64,000 bases of DNA from Plantago major (lineage: Eukaryota; Streptophyta; Magnoliopsida; Lamiales; Plantaginaceae): positions 2,728,001 to 2,792,000 of the forward strand of contig CM048844.1 in the NCBI GenBank assembly GCA_026545765.1, in the 5' to 3' direction. A model generated the notes under the pieces. The model was given only the letters and a program-made list of their open reading frames with translations, had not been told where the DNA came from and made no database searches. A program made the translations under genes and the position numbers. This document shows, one piece after another, positions 14,681-28,584 of this stretch. The stretch's first letter is position 1, and each line of letters opens with the position of its first letter.

Positions 14681-15664
14681 TGAAAGTGTGATTTATTACA
14701 CTTTGTTTAGTAATTCGACCTTTCTTCGTAATATAACCGGTTCAACGTTTGTAGTTGTTTTTCTATGAATGTTTTGTAGGATATATCAAGTTGGTCTCAA
14801 CCTGCTTAATGGATCAAGATTGGTTAGCTTGGGCCTCAAGAAAAAAAACCAACGCAATCTGGAAGAGCTGGAAAGAATCCAAATGCAGTTTGGAAAGAAG
14901 TAAGGCGCAATCTGTCAAGACAAAGGAAGAGTTTGAAGCTATAAGGAAATAAAGATTGAAGAAGAGAAGTTTTCCATATACAGGATTGCTGGAAGCAAGA
15001 AAGCACGCTTTCTTTCTTCACGTGATTTTCCTTCTTCACGTCTCCTTCTCCTCTTCGACTTATATCTTCTGCCTGCTGATCGTTGGAAATATATATATAC
15101 AGGAAGAAAACGTTGTGCAAGACTATGCCTATAGAGATTCGACTTCCTGATTATTGAGTTTAGCTGTCTTGTTTTACTAGACATTGATATCGATTTACCT
15201 TGTGAGTGATTTCTAAAAATTGAAATTTACTCTAGAGTCTTCGAACTAGAATAGGTTTTTGATTGTCTGTTCTAGGTTTAGTTTTCTGTAAGTTTAAACA
15301 ATCGTCTGTGATTGATTTAAACTTCGTTTCTGTAATTCTACTTTTATTGTTAGTAGAAATTTAGCCTACGGCACGGTCAGTATATTTTATATATACTTGC
15401 TAGAATTTATGTTTGGTTGTCAGTTTATCAGTCCGTTGCTCTCTGTTCTTATCTGTCTACTGCTGTTAACCATTGTTGAAGACGTTGTTGACTGAACATC
15501 ATAGTCAACATCGTTTGAAACTTGTCCAGAGTACCAATCTCGGTCCAACAGTTTTAACAAGTGGCATCAGAGCCAGCCACCTAATTAATATTGGTGTCTG
15601 GATTTGGTACTACGACAATGGACACTGTCAATTCAAGTGTCAACTGGCCACCTGTTCAATTAAA
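14681..15664 (+). mobile_element. Truncated second Copia element: 5' LTR, primer site, gag start
   Basis: At 15562-15574 lies TGGCATCAGAGCC, a one-base variant of the initiator-Met primer site typical of Copia, immediately after ...GTTTTAACA, a plausible LTR end (15559). Upstream 14681-15559 would be the LTR; its left end TGAAAGTG is inferred from where RLP homology stops. Downstream an ATG at 15619 starts MDTVNSSVNWPPVQLN, resembling Copia gag starts, but the frame is lost after about 15 codons. No internal region or 3' LTR follows. Confidence 0.65.
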
Positions 15665-15790
15665 TCATATAATTAAAATTTTGAAGTAAAGTTTCATTAT
15701 ATAATTTAATTGAACATTTTACATTCACAATTTAAGATTAATTCATAGTTAAAATTAAAAAAATTAACCGTAAAAAGTCAAAATGAAACA
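15665..15790. repeat. Fragment related to the local MITE family
   Basis: AAATCATATAATTAAAATTTT and TTTCATTATATAATTTAAT resemble the core of the MITE at 578-820. No clean ends were identified, so it is a decayed piece; AT richness makes chance similarity possible. Confidence 0.35.
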
Positions 15791-15791
15791 T

Positions 15792-15989
15792 TTAATCTAG
15801 ATAACAATGTGGATAGTTAACAAGCCGGTACCTATTCATGATTAATTGGAGTAGGCGTTCCACCATACAGGTAGTTATGCATTTGCATAGGAATAGACCG
15901 ATATGAGCAATTGGACCATTTCCTCCTCCAGTCGGATATGGTTCAATAATCCTCGACACCATAGGAAAAGAAAGAAGCTTATTCTTCAA
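15792..15989 (-). pseudogene. Degenerate PTB-like protein C-terminal tail fragment
   Basis: The minus strand resembles the last exon of the PTB homolog fragment at 22303-22635. Both share ATGCAAATGCATAACTACC and, read in the same alternative frame, LCKCITT...ERLL versus LCKCITT...ARLL. Proline/glycine codons of the tail are partly visible (YPTGGGNGP). Only about 150 bp is retained, without a flanking exon, so it is a scrap from a duplication. Confidence 0.6.
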
Positions 15990-16630
15990 TCAAAAAACTC
16001 ATTCGCCTAATTCGATTCGATTCGCTTATTATATTTTATACTACTGATTCGATTACCACTTAAATTCGATTCGATTCAGGAAAATCATAATGAAGAGAAC
16101 AAATCCTAAATAGAATTTGTATTGTATTATTGGTAGTATTATTTTGAGTAAATTATTATACAAGATGAATTACAGGGGACTAATGATAACAGAAGTGTAC
16201 AAGTTGCGATGCGTAGTGTATAATCGACTAATAACCAAAGTGATAAAACGTGTGGTAGCAACACGATTTCTTCTTAATTTTTTCTGGACGCTTTCTTTTC
16301 TTCTTATTGCTGATAAAGATTGCTCAAAACCTGCGTATAGTTATGAAATCACCAAATTCTCTTGAAATAGTTCCAGGAATTTCAGTTCTAGAAACTTGGC
16401 AGAAAATGGAAAACTGTGTTTAAGGAAACAGCTATTTTCATTTAACTAGTTACATTGAAAATAAACATACAGAAACCTTACAAGCAGTTACAACAGAACT
16501 TAGGCAAAACAGAAACTATTGGTAAGAGATCGCAATCGAAAACAATGTGTTGCACGACAGAATAGAATGATGCATATCTATCTTCTTCCTAGCACCTTGG
16601 CTTTTTTCTCATCCACATATCCGAAGAAGA
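15990..16630. other. Intergenic, nothing recognised
   Basis: AT-rich, with short repeats of ATTCGATTCG around 16010-16075. No gene supported. Confidence 0.4.
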
Positions 16631-17292
16631 TCAGCCCCTCTTGAAAATCAAGACTCCAATGGCACCCCAAAATCCAGTAGCGAAACCACTTATCACCACT
16701 CCAACAAACCATATCGTATTGATAGTGCCATATTCATCTCCTGCTTCATGACTTTCTATATTTGGGCCGTTTGGTGGTTTGTCCCCATGACATTTATTCG
16801 GCAATGGCTCTCCACAGAGTCCAGGATTGGCCACATAAATGGACGGATCTATGAGAGTTTGCAGTTGCCTACCTGTTGGGATTTGTCCTGTCAAATTGTT
16901 GTGCGACAAATTCAGTTGGCTCAAAAAGTTCAAATCTGATAAACTCTCTGGAATTTCCCCGATGAGATTGTTGTTCGAAAGATCAAGGGATAGCAGTGAT
17001 GCCATGTTCCCAATTCTTTGTGGAATATGACCTTGCAAATGATTATGTGATAAGTTGATACCAATTAGGGCAGCAAGTCTTGTGAGATCCCAAGGAATTT
17101 AACCAGAGAGATTATTACTAGAAAGATCCATATTCACTACGAATTGAAGGTTAGCAAAGTTCTCCAGCACCTGCCCTTTAATCACTTTTTGCAAACTGCT
17201 CGACTGGATATGCCAATAGAATGAAACGGCCATCATGGCTGAGAAGTTTCCAAAACAACCTGGAACATTTCCTGTCAAATGATTATGAAGTT
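16631..17292 (-). pseudogene. LRR receptor-like protein C-terminal fragment 2
   Basis: Minus-strand remnant of an RLP end. It has an LTGNVPGCFGNFSA repeat, the island (SLQKVIKGQVLENF), NMDLSSNNLSG, then a TAA at about 17099 where the paralogs have Glu. It continues through IPWDLTRLAALIG, HIPQRIG, the last LRRs and the juxtamembrane cap (GLCGEPLPNKC), an acidic spacer, and a transmembrane segment (GVVISGFATGFWGAIGVLIF) ending KRG. The cytoplasmic tail is shorter than in the intact gene. The N-terminal LRRs are gone. Over the shared region it parallels fragment 1, so both derive from one duplication series. Confidence 0.88.
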
Positions 17293-17299
17293 TTCCGGA

Positions 17300-18400
17300 C
17301 GAGACTTGAATTCAAGTTTGGAATTTAAATTGGATTGCAACTACAAACAAAAGCCCGCGTAGACTTTAGGTCAAGTCTGATCACTAGTCGGAGCTCTAGA
17401 AAATTGAATTGCAATGTTGTTCGAAAGATCAAAGAGATTGTAGCGACTTCATGTTTCCAATTGTCCGTGGAATACGACCTATAAGTTAACACGAAATTGA
17501 TGTGTAACACATGTAGAAGAACTTGAAGACAATACTTTTTTGAAGACTTGTTGTATTGAGCTTGAAGCAGAGAACATCAGTTTTTAGTAGTGAACAATCT
17601 GTTTCTGTTTCAGGTTGCAGACTTTAATTTATATTGATGAATTCGACAAGATCGCCTTCATCAATAATATTACTGCCAAGCTTAAAGCTATGTACAACAC
17701 GATAATGTGTATTTTTCTTTGTTGAATCTTCAGGCAGAAGTAGGTGCAATTGGACACTACACTGTCCTAACCCATTCATAAATGTACCTAATGCTTGTCA
17801 CTTATTCAATGAAGCGGATATACATTATGCTACACTTATTCAATGCTTAATAGATCAGTTTTGCTATTGACTGGCTTGCTTTATGCAGATTTCTGATGTT
17901 AGAACGGGGATGGCATGATAAACGCTGTTGTAGTGGACACTGAATTTGTCGACTCAGGGATGTGGATGTGGTGCAAAGATTCTCTATGGCAAGGTGCAGA
18001 GTGCAAAGAGAAGTTTATGGCAAGTAGAAAAGTCTATATGTTATGGCCCCGTAGACTTAAGGTCAAGTTTGAGCATTAATCCGAGCTTTGGAAAATTGAA
18101 TTACAACCAAGAAAAACGTTCAAATTTCTCCATCTACAGTGCTGCTATTTCACATATAATGCACCGCGTGTAACTGTATATATAAATGAAAAGATTGTGT
18201 TAAATTTTGAAGAATTACAGAGGAGTATTAGCAGAGTATTTAGTCTGATTTTGTACAAAACAGTAAAGAACAAGTAGAGACAATTGGACACTACACTTGG
18301 GGTACTTAACAACTGAAACTATTTCAGTATTTAAGAGTTAAAAGACTTAGAGCATCACCAGCCAAAAAGATAGAAAATGCTACAAGTAAATTCAGAAAAC
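17300..18400. other. RLP-flank debris and intergenic DNA
   Basis: A short LRR relic is visible at about 17415-17485, resembling 16970-17035. Copies of a flank motif (GTAGACTT-AGGTCAAGT) occur near 17357 and 18045; the same motif lies upstream of the intact RLP near 21237 and 21552. No complete gene. Confidence 0.5.
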
Positions 18401-18500
18401 ATAAACCAGAACTATATAGCAAGTTCAATGTGAACAATGAATATTATTATGCAAGCAAATGAAAAACTCTGAGGAAATAAAGTTCCAAAAGTGAACTTTA

Positions 18501-21068
18501 TCAATGCATATTGACCCATCTTCCCAAAATTCTGGCTATAACCCCATCTGTTAATCTGAAGTAGACATCCCTCCAGCTTTGTTTGAACACAAGAACTCCA
18601 ATCACTCCCCAAAATCCTGTTGCGAAGCCACTTGTTATTATTCCGTAAAGCCATATCTTCTCGACTTTGTCTTCATCACCATCTGCAACACGAGTTTCTG
18701 CATTCGGACCATTTGATGCTTTATCGCCGAGACATTTCTTCACCAATGGAGATCCGCAAAGACCAGAGTTACCCTCGTAAATCGAAGGGTCTTCAAGAGT
18801 TTGCAGTTGACGGCCTATTGGGATAGCTCCTGTCAAATTGTTGTGTGACAAGTTCAGATGACTTAAAGAAGTCAAATATGATAAGCTCATTGGGATGCTG
18901 CCGGACAGAACGTTGTTTGATAGATCAAGAGCTTCCAACGACCTCATGTATCCGATTTGCCCTGGAATCTTACCATGCAAATGGTTATATGACAAGTTGA
19001 GAAAATGCAAGGCAACAAGCCCGGTCAGCTCCAAAGGAATTTCACCGACCAATTTATTGTTGGAAAGATCCATGTTTATAACATACCATAGATTCTCAAA
19101 GTACTCCAGTGCAGTTCCTTTAATCACCTCTAGCAAACTACCCAATGTGCCTATACCATGAGTACGGTTATAGATAACCATGCCTGAGAAATTCCCAAAA
19201 CAGCGCGGGATATTTCCCACCAACTTATTACTCGCGAGATCCAATATTTGCAGCTGAGAAAGTTGACAAAGCTCACGAGGGATCTTGTCGTACAACACAT
19301 TACTCCTTAGCCTAAGCACTCTCAAATTCAACAGATCATTTCCAATCCATTTTGGCAGTTTTCCTGAAATTGAGTTCTCTCCAACATCCAGAACAAGCAG
19401 TGCCGTGCAGTTTATCAAACTAAGCGGAACTTCTCCTATAAAGCTGTTGTTGTTCAGTTGTAGCCATTGCAATGAGTAAGCTCCACCAATAGAGTTGGGA
19501 ATAAGACCAGAAAGCTGATTCGATGATAATATCAATGCACTCAGACGGTTTAAGTCTGCAAAAAAATCTGGAAGATGTCCCGATAAACCGTTGTGGGAGA
19601 GATCGAGATCGAACAATAGAGTGCAATTTCTCAGAGTAGAAGGAACTTCTCCTGTAAAGTTGTTGTTTCTCAGTAGTAGATCGCCTAGTGAACTCGGCCA
19701 ACATTGGGGTAAATTACCCGATAATCGGTTGTTGGAGAGATCTAGTTCGTAAAGAGATTTCATTTGACAGAGTGAATCAGGGAGCGATCCCTCTATTCGG
19801 TTGTTGGAGAGATCTAGGTACCAAAGAGATTTCATTTGACAAAGTGAATCAGGGAGCGATCCCTCTATTTGGTTGTTAGATAAATCTAACCAACTCATAT
19901 TTATGTAACGAAACCAAAATGGAATCCTTCCTGAAATGCTGCAGTTGGACAAGATCAGCCATTCGAGTTCCTTTTGTGTTTGAAGCCACTGTGGAAACTC
20001 ACCACCAGAAATATGAGAGGATCGCATGGAAAAATCGGTTAGTTGAAATGGAGGCACCCAATCACTTCCAACTATGAAGTTGTTGCCGCCCAACCTAAGA
20101 ATTCGTAACTCTGAGAGCATGGAGAAGTGAGTTTCGGAAATCGTACTCTCCAAGTGATTATCGGAGATATCAAGTTCCACCAATTTTGACAGTTTCCCTA
20201 ACGAAAGGGGAATGTCCCCATTTAATTGGTTATAACTCAATCTCAATGTGGTCAAGGCACTTAGATTTCCAATTGATGATGGGATGAGACCAGAAAGTTG
20301 ATTAGAGGAAAGATACAATTTTGTCAAGGCACTTAGATTTCCAATTGACGATGGGATGAGACCAGAAATTTGATTGAGGGAAAGATCCAAATGTTCCAAG
20401 GCTCTCATATTTACTATGGTGGATGGGATGGAACCATTTAATCTATTTCTATATAGATCTAATGTCGTCAAGGCTGGTAAATTCCCAATGGATGACGGAA
20501 TAGGACCGCTTATGAGGTTCGCTCCAAGATCGAGCACATTCAAATGTGAAAGATTGCCTAGATGGTGAGGAACAATACCGGAGAAGTTTGCATTTGAGAG
20601 ATTAAGATGGTGAAGCTCGTTCAGCAACCCGATAAATGAAGGAATTGGGCTCACCTGAAAGTCATTCCCACTCAAATCCACGTAACTCAAGTGCTTCATC
20701 TCCAAAATTGAGGAATCCAACTTTTCACTAGATAGCATATTAGTGGAAAAAGAAGCATAATCGTGGTAATCATTGTTATTGTGGAGATCTAGAGCAATAA
20801 CATGTCTAGTTAGTTTGTCACACTCAACACCTTGCCATTTGCAGCAATCAGTGTTGGTGTCCCAAGATGACAATCTATTAGAAGGATCGGAAAAGCTTAC
20901 TTTGAGTTTCAGGAGAGCATTCCTTTCTCTTGCAATACAAACTCTGAAAGTTGCATTCCCTTCGTTACTGGAGCAAGACATCAGCGTGGAATACATAACC
21001 AAAAGTATTATAAAACAAAGAGTGAAAGGAGACATCTTATGTGGAATGGAACCACTCAACAAGAACAA
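18501..21068 (-). CDS. Intact LRR receptor-like protein (EIX/Cf-type RLP)
   Basis: Single-exon, 855-codon frame for a cell-surface receptor-like protein; the class perceives apoplastic signals, often microbial, and signals through partner kinases. Layout: signal peptide (hydrophobic FTLCFIILLVMYSTL near residues 15-30), LRRNT with the CCKWQGVEC cap (about 75-85), roughly two dozen LxxLxxNxLxGxIP repeats, an island (LLEVIKGTALEYFENL), C-terminal LRRs, an acidic juxtamembrane stretch (DGDEDKVEK), a transmembrane helix (IITSGFATGFWGVIGVLVF) and a short basic tail without kinase. A second ATG at 21035 gives a cleaner signal peptide and fits the TATA at 21101-21110 better, giving 844 residues. Two LRRs are exact-period 72-bp duplications. 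The ligand is unknown. Confidence 0.93.
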   Translation of the reverse strand: MFLLSGSIPHKMSPFTLCFIILLVMYSTLMSCSSNEGNATFRVCIARERNALLKLKVSFSDPSNRLSSWDTNTDCCKWQGVECDKLTRHVIALDLHNNNDYHDYASFSTNMLSSEKLDSSILEMKHLSYVDLSGNDFQVSPIPSFIGLLNELHHLNLSNANFSGIVPHHLGNLSHLNVLDLGANLISGPIPSSIGNLPALTTLDLYRNRLNGSIPSTIVNMRALEHLDLSLNQISGLIPSSIGNLSALTKLYLSSNQLSGLIPSSIGNLSALTTLRLSYNQLNGDIPLSLGKLSKLVELDISDNHLESTISETHFSMLSELRILRLGGNNFIVGSDWVPPFQLTDFSMRSSHISGGEFPQWLQTQKELEWLILSNCSISGRIPFWFRYINMSWLDLSNNQIEGSLPDSLCQMKSLWYLDLSNNRIEGSLPDSLCQMKSLYELDLSNNRLSGNLPQCWPSSLGDLLLRNNNFTGEVPSTLRNCTLLFDLDLSHNGLSGHLPDFFADLNRLSALILSSNQLSGLIPNSIGGAYSLQWLQLNNNSFIGEVPLSLINCTALLVLDVGENSISGKLPKWIGNDLLNLRVLRLRSNVLYDKIPRELCQLSQLQILDLASNKLVGNIPRCFGNFSGMVIYNRTHGIGTLGSLLEVIKGTALEYFENLWYVINMDLSNNKLVGEIPLELTGLVALHFLNLSYNHLHGKIPGQIGYMRSLEALDLSNNVLSGSIPMSLSYLTSLSHLNLSHNNLTGAIPIGRQLQTLEDPSIYEGNSGLCGSPLVKKCLGDKASNGPNAETRVADGDEDKVEKIWLYGIITSGFATGFWGVIGVLVFKQSWRDVYFRLTDGVIARILGRWVNMH

Positions 21069-21100
21069 AAGTTACTGAGAAGTTGAAGAAAAGACTGAAA

Positions 21101-21110
21101 TTTATATATT
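21101..21110 (-). promoter_or_regulatory. Putative TATA box of the RLP gene
   Basis: AATATATAAA on the minus strand, 33 bp before the first ATG (21068) and 66 bp before the second (21035). With initiation about 30 bp downstream, the second ATG becomes the more likely start. Confidence 0.4.
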
Positions 21111-22302
21111 TTGTGAGCTATAAACCTGTAAAGGTATAATGGCTGGTTTATAGCAAAGCTTATGCTCGTATAACTTTGGAAAAACTCCAGAAAATTGGAT
21201 TGCAACCACAAAATTAAGGTCCATATATATGGTCCCGTAGACTTGAGGTCAAGTTTGAAAAAGAACAAAAATTTATCTATCTTACAGTGACCTGAAAACA
21301 GCAGTGGGAGCATCTCATGGAAATTACTATATAATGGAGTGATGGGTTCGTAGTAGACTTGAGATGAAAGAAGCCAAGAATATGCCGTGTGCTTGGGTGA
21401 GGTTGGAAATTTCTGGGAATCATACAAATTTCTCATCTTTATTTTTCTCATTTCAATTCTTTTGGTACATGAATTGATAAGACGTCTCCTACTTGACACA
21501 ACTAGTCGTTATTGGATTGCAACCACAAGATTAAAGTCCGTATATATGGTCCCGTAGACTTGAGTTCAAGATTAAATTATACTGATCCGTATCGCAGAAT
21601 TTCATACATTTGACGTTAAAAATTGTCCTACAAAACTTCAAACATTACAAGGAAACTGCCCTACACTCAACAAATAATTAGCAATCTTAACTTTACATAC
21701 AAATTACACATTTAAATTACACATTTCATATAAAAATAGTTGCACGTTTTACCACCTAATCATATTTGAACATTTATAGTATTAACTTTTCACCTAAAAC
21801 AACGCGTCAACCCAAACGTGTGAAATTTTACGGATGAAATTTAGCATGTAAAGCTTCAAACTACATGCCACCTATAAATTTTACAAATTTACCGTTTAAT
21901 ATTAATTTGTGTTCAAACTTTAAGTTGCTTGACCGTAAAAAGTTAATTGGACTTTGGAACGGGAAGTATGAATTTCTATGGAAGGTCTAAAAATGAGAAA
22001 TAGTTCTATAGGAGGGGGATGGGATTGGGGAGTAAAAGTTTTCAGCACACTACCATGAGAACTAATGGAGATTGTTAAACCAATACTGAAGTTTAAAAGG
22101 CAACATGATCAAGAGAAGTATTTCGTTCAACAAAAGTACGTTGGAATCACACGATCAGATAGATCTTAGCTCCATAACTAAGTCAGAATATTGGAAAGCA
22201 GAGCTGTTTCATAGCCTATGCCGCCGTTGTAAGTTGTGACTCTAACCGGAAAAAGGTAGCACAAAATTAACTTTTGTGCCATCTTTAGAGCATAACCTTG
22301 CA
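21111..22302. other. RLP upstream region and intergenic DNA
   Basis: Contains two copies of the flank motif TATGGTCCCGTAGACTTGAG (near 21228 and 21546). The stretch 21590-22000 is AT-rich and unassigned. Confidence 0.5.
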
Positions 22303-23491
22303 TCATTGGCGATGATGATGATGATACTGGTGCATTTGATTTGAGGGAGGTAACCCGTTCTGGACATGAGGAGGTACCTGTCCAGGACCCATTTGAGGAG
22401 GCGGGCCGCCATATGGGTAGTTATGCATTTGCATAGGCATGGATTGAGGCGGTGCAGGAGGGTTCCAACCAGCTGGAGGAGGCATGGAATGACGGTCTTG
22501 AGATGGTGCATACTGTGGTCCGGTATGAACCTGAGGACCGGGTCCTCTAGTAGAATATGGTTGTTGTCCCAATATTGACGGCTGAGAGAGGGTAATGGGG
22601 ATTGTATAATCCCTGCTCCTATACATATTATTGACCTGAACACAGCAGTAGAATCTCATAATCAGAACATAGAGAGAGAGGGGTCTGAGAAAAGAAAATG
22701 ACAAAGTATCTGGTAATATTAGGAACATATTATTTTCTGAACTTTTTCATTCCTAGGATATTATTTTCCATGATTCCAACTTGCAATATTTTTTCGTTTT
22801 TACCTTGATACTGAGATCTGTATGTCGAGAATATGAGAGATGAAGCTTGCAGTATCCCCCATCGTATATACAATGTCCTTCCAAGGATTCCTTAGCTACA
22901 ACAGCTGTCTGCACATCTGCAAGCCCATTGAATTTGTGAACATCTAGAGCTAAAACTCCTACAGACACAAGCACTCTTTAAAAATACAACTTTGAACAAC
23001 GGCTTAACCACATGCCCGCAGGTATGCGAATCAGAGAAGTCCGGATAAATTCTTCACATATTTAAGTATTTTGAATCTTTGATTATTGTCATTATTGATC
23101 GTCTTTCCAAAGATATATTCCACTCTTTTTCTTGCATATTGAACAAGAATAGCCAGCATGATATTATGTATGTCAAATAGGAGGTATTAACTGATGTAAT
23201 AAGTTCCATCTTACCAGGATACTGAATCAACGCCTGAAGACCTCCATTCTTATCAAACATGGCAATTTTAAGGACTTGTCCAAAAGCAGAAAAAACCTAA
23301 ATGGAAAACATGGTTACAGTAATAACAAAAAAATGTGCCCAAACACTCATGTAAACAAGATTAGAATGTTTGAATATGGTTACCGTATGTAAAACATCCA
23401 GAGTGACCGCGTACTGCATGTTTTCAATTGAAGCAAGGAGGACATTGCTCTCTGGCTCCATTTTTCTTCCATCAGCTCCTTGAGTAAACTG
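22303..23491 (-). pseudogene. 3' fragment of a polypyrimidine tract-binding protein homolog (PTB3-like)
   Basis: Four exons with good splice sites encode the C-terminal part of a plant PTB, a nuclear splicing regulator: 23491-23384 (ESNVLLASIENMQYAVTLDV), 23296-23215 (FSAFGQVLKIAMFDKNGGLQ), 22916-22804 (AKESLEGHCIYDGGYCKLHL) and 22635-22303 (SRDYTIP plus a Pro/Gly/Gln-rich tail ending HHHHRQ, TGA). Together they cover RRM3 and the tail. RRM1 and RRM2 are absent: upstream lies only intron-like sequence and then the ABCC pseudogene's last exon at 23718. The kept introns argue for DNA-level duplication, not retrocopying. No lesion is visible inside the exons, but without an N-terminus it is at best a partial gene. 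Confidence 0.82.
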
Positions 23492-23717
23492 CTAAAAAGC
23501 AGATGAGGGAAACCGAATGAGTATGAGAGAGTGAGAACAAGATTCTGAAGGGTATTAACACTACTTAAACTAGTTTTCTGATTGAAAAATAAAATCATAA
23601 AGTTGTAGCTTCCAAGTGATAACTTCGGGTGGTTAATTAAGTATTTGTTTTCCATCAATATAATGCAGCAAATCTGGGTTACTATGGCAGAGATGATGAT
23701 TGGTTGAGAAAGTGATA

Positions 23718-28584
<4,867 letters not shown>

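Noticed and set aside
19420..19704. Short minus-strand frame within the RLP gene
   Set aside because: Alternative frame of LRR repeats; repetitive translation (TTEKQQLYRRSS-type) betrays the shadow.
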